This document shows, in pieces, positions 1-7,522 of a stretch of DNA of 64,000 nucleotides. The notes beneath the pieces are model-generated. The model had not been told where the DNA came from. It saw only the letters and a program-made list of their open reading frames with translations, and did not search any database. The DNA is from Bacteroidota bacterium. Its GTDB lineage: Bacteria; Bacteroidota; Bacteroidia; Bacteroidales; Lentimicrobiaceae. Within the stretch, counting starts at the first letter, position 1; each line of letters begins with the position of its first letter. The position numbers and the translations under genes were made by a program. Location: positions 31,018 through 95,017 of the forward strand of contig JAEYSM010000013.1 of NCBI GenBank assembly GCA_023434665.1, read 5' to 3'.

Positions 1-443
1 ACCAATGCATCAAAACCCACACCGGCTATTGAAACAAATATTTCGTCATTGATAGAAATAGTGTCGATTTGCCTAACATTCAGACCATTGATTATTTGCA
101 GGCTTTTAGGGATATCTAATGGTATGTTCAGAAACCTTGCTAATCCATTTCCAGAACCAACTGGTATGAGCCCAAACAATGAATTACTGCCAAATAATCC
201 TTTTACTACCCTGTTAGCGGTGCCATCGCCTCCCACAGCTACAATAATTTCGACACCTTTCTGCGAAGCCTCTTTGCTAAGTTGGTATGCATGTTCGGAC
301 GATTCAGTAATCGAGAAGCTGATTTCGAATCTTGTTGAGTCGATATACTCTCTGGCCAATGACACAAAGTCGGATTTATGGCTTTGATTAACTCCCGAGA
401 TAGGATTTATAATAAAATGTACCCGATTCTTTCCTTCCTGCAT
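1..443 (-). CDS. Diacylglycerol kinase-family lipid kinase, C-terminus cut by window edge
   Basis: Reading the minus strand from an ATG at 443-441 gives 147 residues that run off the left edge with no stop. The frame shows the DAGK catalytic fold of the YegS/BmrU family. An INPISG motif lies near residues 12-17, the nucleotide-binding GGDGT at 71-75, and the substrate loop PVGSGNGLAR near 94-103. The family phosphorylates lipids such as diacylglycerol at the inner membrane. No signal peptide is visible, as expected for a cytoplasmic enzyme acting at the membrane surface. The C-terminal beta-sandwich domain must lie outside the window. The family is clear; the lipid substrate cannot be told. 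Confidence 0.88.
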   Translation of the reverse strand, partial: MQEGKNRVHFIINPISGVNQSHKSDFVSLAREYIDSTRFEISFSITESSEHAYQLSKEASQKGVEIIVAVGGDGTANRVVKGLFGSNSLFGLIPVGSGNGLARFLNIPLDIPKSLQIINGLNVRQIDTISINDEIFVSIAGVGFDAL

Positions 444-482
444 TCTTTCAGAATTATTCAATGCAAAGTTAGGGTAAAAAAC

Positions 483-517
483 AAAAAGAGGCTTACTCAA
501 ATGAGTCAGCCTCTTTT
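483..517 (-). terminator. Intrinsic terminator downstream of the 592-1482 lipoprotein gene
   Basis: On the minus strand the stem AAAAGAGGCTGACTC pairs with GAGTAAGCCTCTTTT around a short loop and is followed by a run of T. It lies about 75 bases past the stop of the lipoprotein gene and just before the lipid kinase start at 443, so it separates the two transcripts. The stem is also nearly symmetrical on the plus strand. Confidence 0.75.
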
Positions 518-591
518 ACCGTGTATCAATTTCTGCAAGCAATTAAAGCCTGTTCATTTCACGGCTTTACTCTTACAGCATTCGGTTAGTA

Positions 592-1482
592 TTAGTCTTT
601 CTGAACAATAACGCTAATTTTAACCCGGTCACCACGTGAATATAGATCGTCTATCTTTATTAAACCAAGTTTATTAGTTTGGGTCTTGAATAGAATAACC
701 TGATTTTCCTGAAGGTCATTAACTTTTGATGACTGAATTCCCATATTAAATACAGGGAACTGATAAGTTTCACCAATAGCATTAAATTGTTCAGCAGTAA
801 TATTTGTTACATTGAATCGAGTCTGATTCTTATAAGTCCAACCTGCTAATTGAAGATCATTAATAGTGTTTGCATCTGCGTCATCTGGTGCAGCAATAGT
901 ATTTGCATTGGTAACTCCCTTGAAGAAAAGGAAGTCAATCTTTTGCTGATTGTTAGGAGTGTTGGTCAACTGACCGCGAGTATAAACATTTCCTTCTGTC
1001 GTTGAGAAGAAACTACCTATAGCATCATTCCATGAACCAAGTTCAACATCCAGATATTTGTTTATCAGCATTCCGGGGTCTTCAACAGTAATGTTAAGTT
1101 CTTTTTCAACTTTAACACCACCTTTATCCCATAATTCGAATAATAGTCTGGCTTCACCGACTGCCGAGAATGTTATCTCAGATTCCCAATTAAATGATGA
1201 TGAGTTGAAAGTAGAATCTACAAATGTTGAAGGTACATTATTGGAAATAATACTAAACTTAAATCTTGTAAGATTATCACCTGAGACGGGACTTGCTGAT
1301 CCTGTAATACCAACAATAATAGGCTCATCAATCTGAATAGTTACGTCCTCAGCAGTATAACCTGTTCCACCTTTAAAGTTTATTGATGGACCTGGATCAT
1401 CCTCTTCATCCTTTGAACAAGATGTAACAAATACAGTTCCCATGATAAGGAACAACGATAGCAATAGATTCCACTTTTTCAT
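592..1482 (-). CDS. Secreted lipoprotein of unknown function
   Basis: This 296-residue protein has a lipoprotein signal peptide ending in a lipobox (VTSC, Cys22). The mature N-terminus is acidic (SKDEEDDP), resembling the lipoprotein export signal that sends Bacteroidota lipoproteins to the cell surface. The rest is rich in Thr, Asn and Ser and in short beta-strand-like stretches, without catalytic motifs I can recognise. It is transcribed alone, away from cysK, and is followed by an intrinsic terminator. A surface-exposed beta-sandwich protein is the most that can be said; I do not recognise the family. Confidence 0.8.
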   Translation of the reverse strand: MKKWNLLLSLFLIMGTVFVTSCSKDEEDDPGPSINFKGGTGYTAEDVTIQIDEPIIVGITGSASPVSGDNLTRFKFSIISNNVPSTFVDSTFNSSSFNWESEITFSAVGEARLLFELWDKGGVKVEKELNITVEDPGMLINKYLDVELGSWNDAIGSFFSTTEGNVYTRGQLTNTPNNQQKIDFLFFKGVTNANTIAAPDDADANTINDLQLAGWTYKNQTRFNVTNITAEQFNAIGETYQFPVFNMGIQSSKVNDLQENQVILFKTQTNKLGLIKIDDLYSRGDRVKISVIVQKD

Positions 1483-1810
1483 AATTTAATAATTTTGTTA
1501 GTAATGATTGTATGGTTTTAATTTTAGTCTTAAATGTAAACTCTCATCAAAATATGTTCCACTTAATACGCTTCATGCTAATTCTATGCAAATATAGGTA
1601 AAATTCAAGTATATTGCATGAATGATTTTCTATTATATTAGGTTGATTTTCTATCTATTAAAAAATAATTGTCTTAAAATTGAAAGAAAGAATTTCGTAA
1701 ATATTAGATGAATGAATTGATTCAAGGTTGCAGAAGTATAACTGAAATTCGTTAAACATTACTTAAATAGACCAAAGTGCTGCAAAATATCCACACTAAC
1801 CAATAAGCCG
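1483..1810. other. AT-rich divergent intergenic region
   Basis: This gap separates the lipoprotein gene (minus) from cysK (plus). It holds no open frame of substance. On the minus strand a TATATTTG box (1589-1596) fits the TAnnTTTG form of a Bacteroidota -7 element for the lipoprotein gene, about 100 bases upstream of its start, but I see no well-spaced -33 element. Confidence 0.35.
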
Positions 1811-1841
1811 GTAAATTGTTGTAATTATAAAAACAATTTAC
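1811..1841 (+). promoter_or_regulatory. Perfect inverted repeat abutting the cysK start codon
   Basis: GTAAATTGTT (1811-1820) and AACAATTTAC (1832-1841) are exact 10-base inverted arms with an 11-base spacer, and the right arm ends at the base before the cysK ATG. It could be an operator or an mRNA hairpin that controls access to the start codon. No Shine-Dalgarno sequence is present, which is usual in this phylum. Confidence 0.5.
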
Positions 1842-2774
1842 ATGACTATATATTCACGTATCAGCCAGCTAATCGGGAATACTCCACTCTTGGCTTTAAA
1901 CAAACTTAATTCAGGTACATCGGCACGTATACTGGTAAAGCTTGAATCATTAAATCCCTCCTATTCAGTAAAGGACCGGTTGTCTATTGCATTGATTGAG
2001 GATGCAGAGAAAAAAGGTCTTCTCAAAGAAGGTGCTGTAATTATCGAACCAACCAGTGGAAATACCGGAATTGGAATGGCCATGATTTGTGCTGAAAGAG
2101 GTTACAAGTTAATCATCACTATGCCTGAAAGCGTAAGCATTGAACGAAGAATGCTAATAAAAGCTTATGGAGGTGAAATAGTGCTCACTCCTGCAGATTT
2201 TGGGATGAAAGGGGCTATTGCCAAAGCAAGGGAAATACATGAAAGAACAGAAAATTCCTTTATTCCATTTCAATTTTCAAATCAAGCAAACCCTGCAAAA
2301 CACAGAGAAACTACCGCCCTGGAAATCTGGAATGACACTAAGGGTCAAGTCGACATTTTTGTCGCCGGAGTAGGCACAGGTGGAACGATTACCGGGGTGG
2401 GTGAAGTATTGAAAGAAAAGAAAAAGGACATCAAGGTTTATGCGGTTGAACCCGTAAACTCAGCTGTGCTCTCGGGTAATGAACCGGGAAAACATAAAAT
2501 ACAGGGAATTGGAGCTGGTTTTATACCCGAAATTATGAATATGGAGATTCTTGATGATATTATAAAGGTTAAAGAAGAGGATGCATTTGAAACCAGTCGC
2601 AGGCTCATACGCGAAGAAGGCATTCTTTGTGGTATATCGTCAGGTGCCAATGTCAGTGCCGCCCTCAGATTGGCTAACTTACCTGAAAATGAAGGAAAGA
2701 CAATTGTTACCATTATTTGTGATACCGGTGAGCGATATCTGAGCACCGATCTTTTCAAACCATTTACTACATGA
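1842..2774 (+). CDS. cysK: Cysteine synthase (O-acetylserine sulfhydrylase)
   Basis: This PLP enzyme makes L-cysteine from O-acetylserine and sulfide in the cytoplasm. The 310 residues match the usual length. The Schiff-base lysine sits in SYSVKDR (Lys44). The substrate loop TSGNTG is at 71-76, the phosphate-binding loop GTGGTITG is near 180, and the C-terminal SSGAN serine that faces the pyridine ring is present. The stop codon overlaps the start of the next gene, serine O-acetyltransferase, in an ATGA junction, so donor-substrate synthesis and its use are translationally coupled. CysK and CysM types cannot be separated with certainty by eye; the cysE neighbour favours CysK. The inverted repeat that touches its start codon suggests dedicated regulation. 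Confidence 0.93.
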   Translation: MTIYSRISQLIGNTPLLALNKLNSGTSARILVKLESLNPSYSVKDRLSIALIEDAEKKGLLKEGAVIIEPTSGNTGIGMAMICAERGYKLIITMPESVSIERRMLIKAYGGEIVLTPADFGMKGAIAKAREIHERTENSFIPFQFSNQANPAKHRETTALEIWNDTKGQVDIFVAGVGTGGTITGVGEVLKEKKKDIKVYAVEPVNSAVLSGNEPGKHKIQGIGAGFIPEIMNMEILDDIIKVKEEDAFETSRRLIREEGILCGISSGANVSAALRLANLPENEGKTIVTIICDTGERYLSTDLFKPFTT

Positions 2775-3655
2775 AATCAAAGGCGGGTTTAGAAAAGGTA
2801 GTTGAGCAATTATGTGATCTGAATCAACATAGTGAGTTATACCATCTGCCGTGGCATGATATGGATCTTCCATCTGCAAAAGAAATACTTAAGCTTACTG
2901 ATATTTTGCGCGAAGTTTTATTTCCAGGATACTTTGGTGATTCTAATGTCAGGGCCGACACTTTGCAACATATTATCGGAGCACGTATTCATAATGTATT
3001 CAACCTGCTTTCAACGCAGATTAACAGGGGATTTTGCTTCTTTTGCACAGAACCGGAAGACCAGTGCAAGGATTGCAAACAAAAGTCAAAGCATTTAGCA
3101 GGCGAATTTATCAGAAGGCTACCACATATAAAGCGGCTTCTTGCTCTCGATGCACAGGCAGCCTTTAATGGAGACCCTGCAAATAAACATATAAGCGAGG
3201 CTATTTTCTGTTATCCAAGCATGACTGCTATTACATATCATCGTATTGCCCATGAGTTGCTTTTACTGGAAGTACCTCTTATCCCGCGTATTATAAGTGA
3301 AATTGCACACAGTAGTACAGGAATTGATATTCATCCCGGTGCTGTTATTGGGGAGGGATTTTTCATTGATCACGGAACGGGTGTAGTAATAGGTGAAACG
3401 TCTGTCATTGGCAATAATGTAAGAATTTATCAGGGTGTTACGCTAGGAGCCAAAAGTTTTCCGCTCGATGAAGAAGGGAACCCTGTGAAGGGAATCAAGC
3501 GTCACCCAATCGTGCATGATGATGTGATTATTTATGCCAATGCGACAATCCTCGGACGTATAACTATTGGCAGGGGTGCAATAATAGGAGGGAATGTTTG
3601 GGTAAGTGAAGATGTGCCACCGGGATCAAGAGTTTTATTAAAATTAACCACATAG
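2771..3655 (+). CDS. cysE: Serine O-acetyltransferase
   Basis: This enzyme acetylates serine with acetyl-CoA to give O-acetylserine, the first committed step of cysteine synthesis. The 294 residues comprise an alpha-helical N-terminal region and a left-handed beta-helix of hexapeptide repeats from about residue 185. The helix includes the DIHPGAVIG entry, the catalytic DHGTGVVIGET segment and the GNNVRIYQGVTLGAKS run. The protein ends shortly after the coil cap. Its start overlaps the cysK stop by 4 bases. The N-terminal part contains a Cys-rich loop (CFFCTEPEDQCKDC, near residues 96-109), a four-cysteine cluster that could bind metal. The long form corresponds to the EpsC-type SAT common in Bacteroidota. 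Confidence 0.92.
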   Translation: MKSKAGLEKVVEQLCDLNQHSELYHLPWHDMDLPSAKEILKLTDILREVLFPGYFGDSNVRADTLQHIIGARIHNVFNLLSTQINRGFCFFCTEPEDQCKDCKQKSKHLAGEFIRRLPHIKRLLALDAQAAFNGDPANKHISEAIFCYPSMTAITYHRIAHELLLLEVPLIPRIISEIAHSSTGIDIHPGAVIGEGFFIDHGTGVVIGETSVIGNNVRIYQGVTLGAKSFPLDEEGNPVKGIKRHPIVHDDVIIYANATILGRITIGRGAIIGGNVWVSEDVPPGSRVLLKLTT

Positions 3656-3714
3656 ACATATCGAGAAAGATTTTTTAATATATTCGCTGCTTTAACTGAG
3701 TAAAGCTTTCATGG

Positions 3715-5061
3715 ATGAGCAAAGTAATCGCCATTGATGATGATTCCATAATAAGAACACTCCTGTCGAATATGCTAAAAAAGGCAGGCTACGATGTAAT
3801 AACCGCAGTGGACGGAAAAACCGGTTTACGGTTGGCAATTGATGAAGACCCTGATGTTGTAATTACAGATTACCAAATGCCTGGAATGAATGGAATGGAA
3901 GTTCTGGAATCACTTCGCCAAACAAAACCATCTCTGCCCGTAATAATGCTCACAGCTCATGGCGATATAGCATTGACTATTAAGTCAATGCAGGCCGGGG
4001 CTTACGACTATCTTGAAAAACCAATAAAAGTCGACGAATTACTCAAGATAGTAAAAAACGCTTCCGAACTATCTCAGAAAAGTCGCAACATCCGCGATAA
4101 CATACCTGCCAGGTCGTTATTGGCAATAGAAGAAAATACGATAGTCGGAAAGAGTCCCCTGATGCGAGAAATCTTTAAAAAGATAGGGCGCATTTCAATT
4201 AACAGGGTAAATGTGCTTTTAACCGGAGAGACAGGTACAGGGAAAGAGCGTATAGCTAGCTTGATTCACCATAGTGGAATTACTCGCGATAATCCAATGG
4301 TAGTAATAAATTGTGCCTCACTTTCTGGCAATATGCCGGAAGCTGAATTATTCGGTTATACTAAAGGTGCATTCCCGGGGGCAATAAACGAAAAGACAGG
4401 AAAATTCGAAATGGCAGGGGAAGGTTCCATCTTCCTTGATGAGATCTCAGAGCTTTCCGATTCTATGCAGGCTCGTATTTTAAGAGTAATACAGGAAGAA
4501 GAATTCGAGAAACCGGGTCAAAAAGGAACCATACCTATAAAAGCAAGAATTATCGCATCTTCAAATAAAGATCTCGAAGCGCTGGTAAGAGAAGGTAAAT
4601 TTCGCGAAGAACTATATTACCGCCTGAAGGTATTCAGTTTTGAGCTTCCACCTCTGAGGGCCAGGAAAGAAGACATTCCCGACCTCGTAAATCACTTTAT
4701 AGCTAAAAACAACCGTAGATTGAATAAGAGTATGACAAAGATCTCTGATGAAGCTCTGGAGAAACTTTATGATTATAACTGGCCGGGTAATGTTCGTGAA
4801 CTTGAAAATACCATACTTCAAGCCATGATTCTAAACCATGGAGATATACTGGAATCATCCAATATTCAGCTTGTTCAACCTGCTTTATCTTTGAGTACTA
4901 CTCAACCTGAAGTCCTTCAATCATTGGAAGAAGTTGAAAAATACCATATCAAGAAAGTTCTCGATTCGGTGAAATGGAGAAAGCAGGACGCAATTGCTAT
5001 TCTTAATCTCACACGACCAACACTTAATGCCAAGATTGAAAAGTACAAATTGACCAAATAG
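3715..5061 (+). CDS. NtrC-family sigma54-type response regulator with variant GAFPGA loop
   Basis: The 448 residues have the classical three parts. An N-terminal receiver domain carries the acidic pocket DDD (8-10), phospho-acceptor Asp52 in VVITDYQMPG and a KP switch lysine near 102. A central AAA+ domain has Walker A GETGTGKE (171-178) and Walker B FLDE (Asp242-Glu243). A C-terminal Fis-type helix-turn-helix covers about 405-448. Such proteins activate RNA polymerase carrying sigma54 after phosphorylation. The loop that contacts sigma54, normally GAFTGA, reads GAFPGA (218-223). No sensor kinase lies beside it. It sits directly upstream of the fibre cluster in the same orientation and is a natural candidate regulator of it, though no convincing -24/-12 promoter was found there. 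Confidence 0.92.
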   Translation: MSKVIAIDDDSIIRTLLSNMLKKAGYDVITAVDGKTGLRLAIDEDPDVVITDYQMPGMNGMEVLESLRQTKPSLPVIMLTAHGDIALTIKSMQAGAYDYLEKPIKVDELLKIVKNASELSQKSRNIRDNIPARSLLAIEENTIVGKSPLMREIFKKIGRISINRVNVLLTGETGTGKERIASLIHHSGITRDNPMVVINCASLSGNMPEAELFGYTKGAFPGAINEKTGKFEMAGEGSIFLDEISELSDSMQARILRVIQEEEFEKPGQKGTIPIKARIIASSNKDLEALVREGKFREELYYRLKVFSFELPPLRARKEDIPDLVNHFIAKNNRRLNKSMTKISDEALEKLYDYNWPGNVRELENTILQAMILNHGDILESSNIQLVQPALSLSTTQPEVLQSLEEVEKYHIKKVLDSVKWRKQDAIAILNLTRPTLNAKIEKYKLTK

Positions 5062-5250
5062 AAAATTTATTTACATTACTTTCGTTTCGTAAATTTATTT
5101 TACACTTGCTTTAACATTTAAGACAGATGTATTTATCTGTTTATGAAGCATTTAGTTAATAATTCAAAAATATATTCAAGGAATTACATGTTTTCTTTAA
5201 CTTCTCGGATCGTTCGGTAATAGATTTGCCATCGAAGATCGACGAGAGTT

Positions 5251-5631
5251 ATGAAAGCAAGGGTTACTTTAATTATATTATTTATCATCTTTATGGGTAC
5301 TGCTGCTAGTGCTCAGGTGAGAGTGACCGGTCATGTATCAGCTGAAGTTGTTGAGGCAGCTTCTTTACAAAATAATATGAACTCTTTTATAGGTCTAAAT
5401 GGAACAGAGAAAATTATTGAATTAGGAAAGATACAGGTTACAGGCGCTGAAAACACATCTTATGAAGTTGAAGTGAACCAGACCAATATTTACAACCAAA
5501 ACAACAATTACCGATTAGAAACACAAAGCGGACTAGCCGCAAATGACATCACTTTGTCTGCCCTCATGGACAATAGGTTACGCGAAGGGGAATATAATGG
5601 AAATATAACAGTAATCGTGTCCTACAATTAA
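5251..5631 (+). CDS. DUF4402-like secreted subunit (fibre subunit A)
   Basis: A signal peptide ending in ASAQ precedes a small 106-residue mature protein. It begins with alternating hydrophobic residues (VRVTGHVSAEVVEAA) and ends with the pattern seen in DUF4402 and related coat-U/pilin-like proteins: G-Y-x-G-x then a terminal beta strand (GEYNGNITVIVSYN). It is the shortest of four relatives in this locus (5251, 6262, 6892, 12856). It is followed by its own terminator, so it is probably a single-gene transcript. I infer a structural subunit of a surface fibre because a PapD-like chaperone and an usher-like protein lie downstream. The assignment to DUF4402 rests on the terminal motif and context. 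Confidence 0.65.
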   Translation: MKARVTLIILFIIFMGTAASAQVRVTGHVSAEVVEAASLQNNMNSFIGLNGTEKIIELGKIQVTGAENTSYEVEVNQTNIYNQNNNYRLETQSGLAANDITLSALMDNRLREGEYNGNITVIVSYN

Positions 5632-5652
5632 TAAGTTCAGTTAATTTTAAGG

Positions 5653-5689
5653 AACCGCTGGCCTTGGGTTACAGCGGTTTTTTATTTGA
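5653..5689 (+). terminator. Intrinsic terminator after fibre subunit A
   Basis: AACCGCTG pairs with CAGCGGTT around a 12-base loop and is followed directly by a T-rich tract. It lies 22 bases beyond the stop codon at 5631. Confidence 0.85.
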
Positions 5690-6261
5690 TTTAATTTTAT
5701 GTCGGGTTGAAGTTTGATAGCAAATGTTTAATCAGAATGAGCACAAAAAAGGACAAATAGGCACACTTGTCCCAATTTGGGATAGTTTTACAGTGCTGTT
5801 TTTAAGCGTATTAAGAGTTTTCAGAGGCATTTCAAGAGAATAATTCCATGTATCTTGATTTCTATATCTGATGGCCGGTTCAGGGATACTATTATTTTGT
5901 CAAAATCCATTATTCAAAAGGCTTTGATGACCATCTACTACTACCTGATAATTTTAGAGGTCATATTTTTCGGGTTTCAATAGGTATATCATTACTAAAA
6001 TGTCCCAATTTGAAATTATATGTCCCACATTTTTTCATTTTGGTCCTTTGGCATCATGTTCTGAGATACATGCCAATCTAAAAAATTCATTTTACGATCA
6101 TTTTTAATACTTGATTTTCAATTGCTTATAATATTCATTTAAAAGTTTAAAAGTTTGGCATGGTGAAATTGGCACATAATTGGACTAATCCTTTACGAGT
6201 TCAAACGAGAACAAACGAAAACAAAAAAATAAAAACATAACAAAAAAACACAACCCCCATC
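5690..6261 (+). promoter_or_regulatory. Long non-coding leader/promoter region of fibre subunit B with TGTCCCA repeats
   Basis: There is no plausible gene in these 570 bases. TGTCCCAATTTG occurs twice exactly (5768-5779 and 6001-6012), with a third TGTCCCA at 6021-6027. The first copy is part of the perfect inverted repeat TCCCAA-T-TTGGGA (5770-5782). The last 60 bases before the ATG are extremely A-rich, typical of a strongly translated Bacteroidota leader. The layout suggests a regulated promoter for an abundant subunit. Confidence 0.45.
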
Positions 6262-6780
6262 ATGAAAAAATTATCAATCTTCGCAGCCATCTTATTCGCA
6301 GTAGTTTTAGGAAACAACGTAAACGCTCAGAACACAAAAACAAATGAAAATACTGCTTCTGCAACTATTATCACTCCGATCACACTTGACAATTTAAGTG
6401 AATTGAAATTCGGGAAAGTTGCTTCAATGACTTCCGCAGAGACAACAATGACAATGAATCCAACATCTGGTGAAATAACTTATTCAAACGATCAAATGAG
6501 AATCGCAAGCGATGATGCTAACAGAGCATTAGCAAGTTATAAAGTTGGCGGTCTTATAGGACAATCATTCTCTATTGCCATTCCAACTTCTGCAGTAGAA
6601 CTTAATGGTCCGAATAGTAAAATAATGACAGTAACAGATTTCACAATTAATAAGCCCCTTGCCGGTAATGTACTTGTTGAAGACTTCACTTTCAATGTTG
6701 GTGGTACATTAAATGTAGGCGCTGGTCAAGAAGCAGGATTCTATTCAGGTGAATTCGATGTAACAGTTACTTACGAATAA
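6262..6780 (+). CDS. DUF4402 family secreted subunit (fibre subunit B)
   Basis: The 172 residues have a signal peptide (cleavage after NAQ, near residue 23). They then show the typical DUF4402 plan: a Thr/Ala-rich first strand (ASATIITPITL), an LKFGK motif, a central Thr-rich beta region, and the closing GFYSGEFDVTVTYE. The family is related by fold to spore-coat-U/Csu-type pilin domains. The gene has a long private upstream region with repeated motifs, an A-rich leader and its own terminator, all consistent with an abundant monocistronic product. It is the best candidate for the major subunit of the fibre; this role is inference. Confidence 0.8.
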   Translation: MKKLSIFAAILFAVVLGNNVNAQNTKTNENTASATIITPITLDNLSELKFGKVASMTSAETTMTMNPTSGEITYSNDQMRIASDDANRALASYKVGGLIGQSFSIAIPTSAVELNGPNSKIMTVTDFTINKPLAGNVLVEDFTFNVGGTLNVGAGQEAGFYSGEFDVTVTYE

Positions 6781-6801
6781 TCCTCAACCAAAAAATATCG
6801 A

Positions 6802-6829
6802 AAAGGGTGTTCCGACACCCTTTTTTTAT
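6802..6829 (+). terminator. Intrinsic terminator after fibre subunit B
   Basis: AAAGGGTGT and ACACCCTTT form a stem with a four-base TCCG loop, followed by seven T. It lies 22 bases past the stop codon. Confidence 0.9.
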
Positions 6830-6891
6830 AAGCTAACAAAACTCTAAAACGATTACGCTTACCAGTTCTTTCACATCATAAAATTTAACTC

Positions 6892-7410
6892 ATGAACCGC
6901 AAATCATTAGCACTAGCTATTGTGATTCTGCTGTCCGGTCTAAAAGTCTGGTCTCAAAACCAGGCAACAGTATCAGGACAAGCTTATGCGGAAGTGATCT
7001 CTGCCCTTTCGGCCTATGAAAATACCCAGATGCATTTTGGTAAATTTTCTCCGGAAGTTGGTGGCGGACAAATTGTACTGACTCCTGATGGGGTTCGGAC
7101 AGTCCAGGGATCAATTGTATTAGGGGGTGGTACCGCTCAGTCCGGCAGATTCATAATCAACGGACAAGCTGATGCTACTTACACCATCCAGTTACCTGTC
7201 GGGTCTGCTGAGCTTAAACATAGCACCAGCAACAAGACAATGACTGTCCGCGACTGGACATCAGATCCACCTGCAGGAACCGGTAGTGGCACCTTATCCG
7301 GTGGAAACCAAACAGTCTCAATAGGAGCTACTTTAGTCGTCGGCTCTATGGAAGATAATCCTGTTGGTATATATACCGGAACCTATAGCCTCACTTTCGC
7401 ATATAATTAG
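6892..7410 (+). CDS. DUF4402 family secreted subunit (fibre subunit C)
   Basis: The 172 residues carry a signal peptide ending in VWSQ. A first strand with alternating hydrophobic residues (ATVSGQAYAEVISAL) follows, then MHFGKF, a GGGQIVLTPDGVR segment, and the closing GIYTGTYSLTFAYN. The FG-x-F / GGG-x-V-x-T-P-x-GVR segment is shared closely with subunit D (12856), so C and D are recent relatives, while A and B are more distant. It has its own terminator. I infer a fibre subunit that is folded by the adjacent chaperone and secreted by the usher-like protein. Confidence 0.8.
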   Translation: MNRKSLALAIVILLSGLKVWSQNQATVSGQAYAEVISALSAYENTQMHFGKFSPEVGGGQIVLTPDGVRTVQGSIVLGGGTAQSGRFIINGQADATYTIQLPVGSAELKHSTSNKTMTVRDWTSDPPAGTGSGTLSGGNQTVSIGATLVVGSMEDNPVGIYTGTYSLTFAYN

Positions 7411-7420
7411 TCATAAATAG

Positions 7421-7449
7421 AAGCGCTGTTTAAACACAGCGCTTTTTTT
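7421..7449 (+). terminator. Intrinsic terminator after fibre subunit C
   Basis: AGCGCTGT and ACAGCGCT form the stem with a short TTAAAC loop, followed by a run of seven T. It starts about 10 bases past the stop codon and separates subunit C from the chaperone-adhesin-usher run. Confidence 0.9.
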
Positions 7450-7522
7450 CTACACTTTGAATTTTCTACTTTCATAATTCATCAATTTACAGTACGTTTG
7501 ATGAAATTTAAATCATACCAAC

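Noticed and set aside
49..387. Plus-strand open frame at the left edge
   Set aside because: The minus strand of the same region encodes the lipid kinase with GGDGT and PVGSGNG motifs, so this frame is a shadow.
6146..6200. Possible sigma54 promoter (TTGGCAT / TTGGCAC runs) upstream of subunit B
   Set aside because: TGGCAC is present, but at the right spacing the -12 element reads TGGA, lacking the essential GC, and the other run fits no better. Not listed as a promoter.
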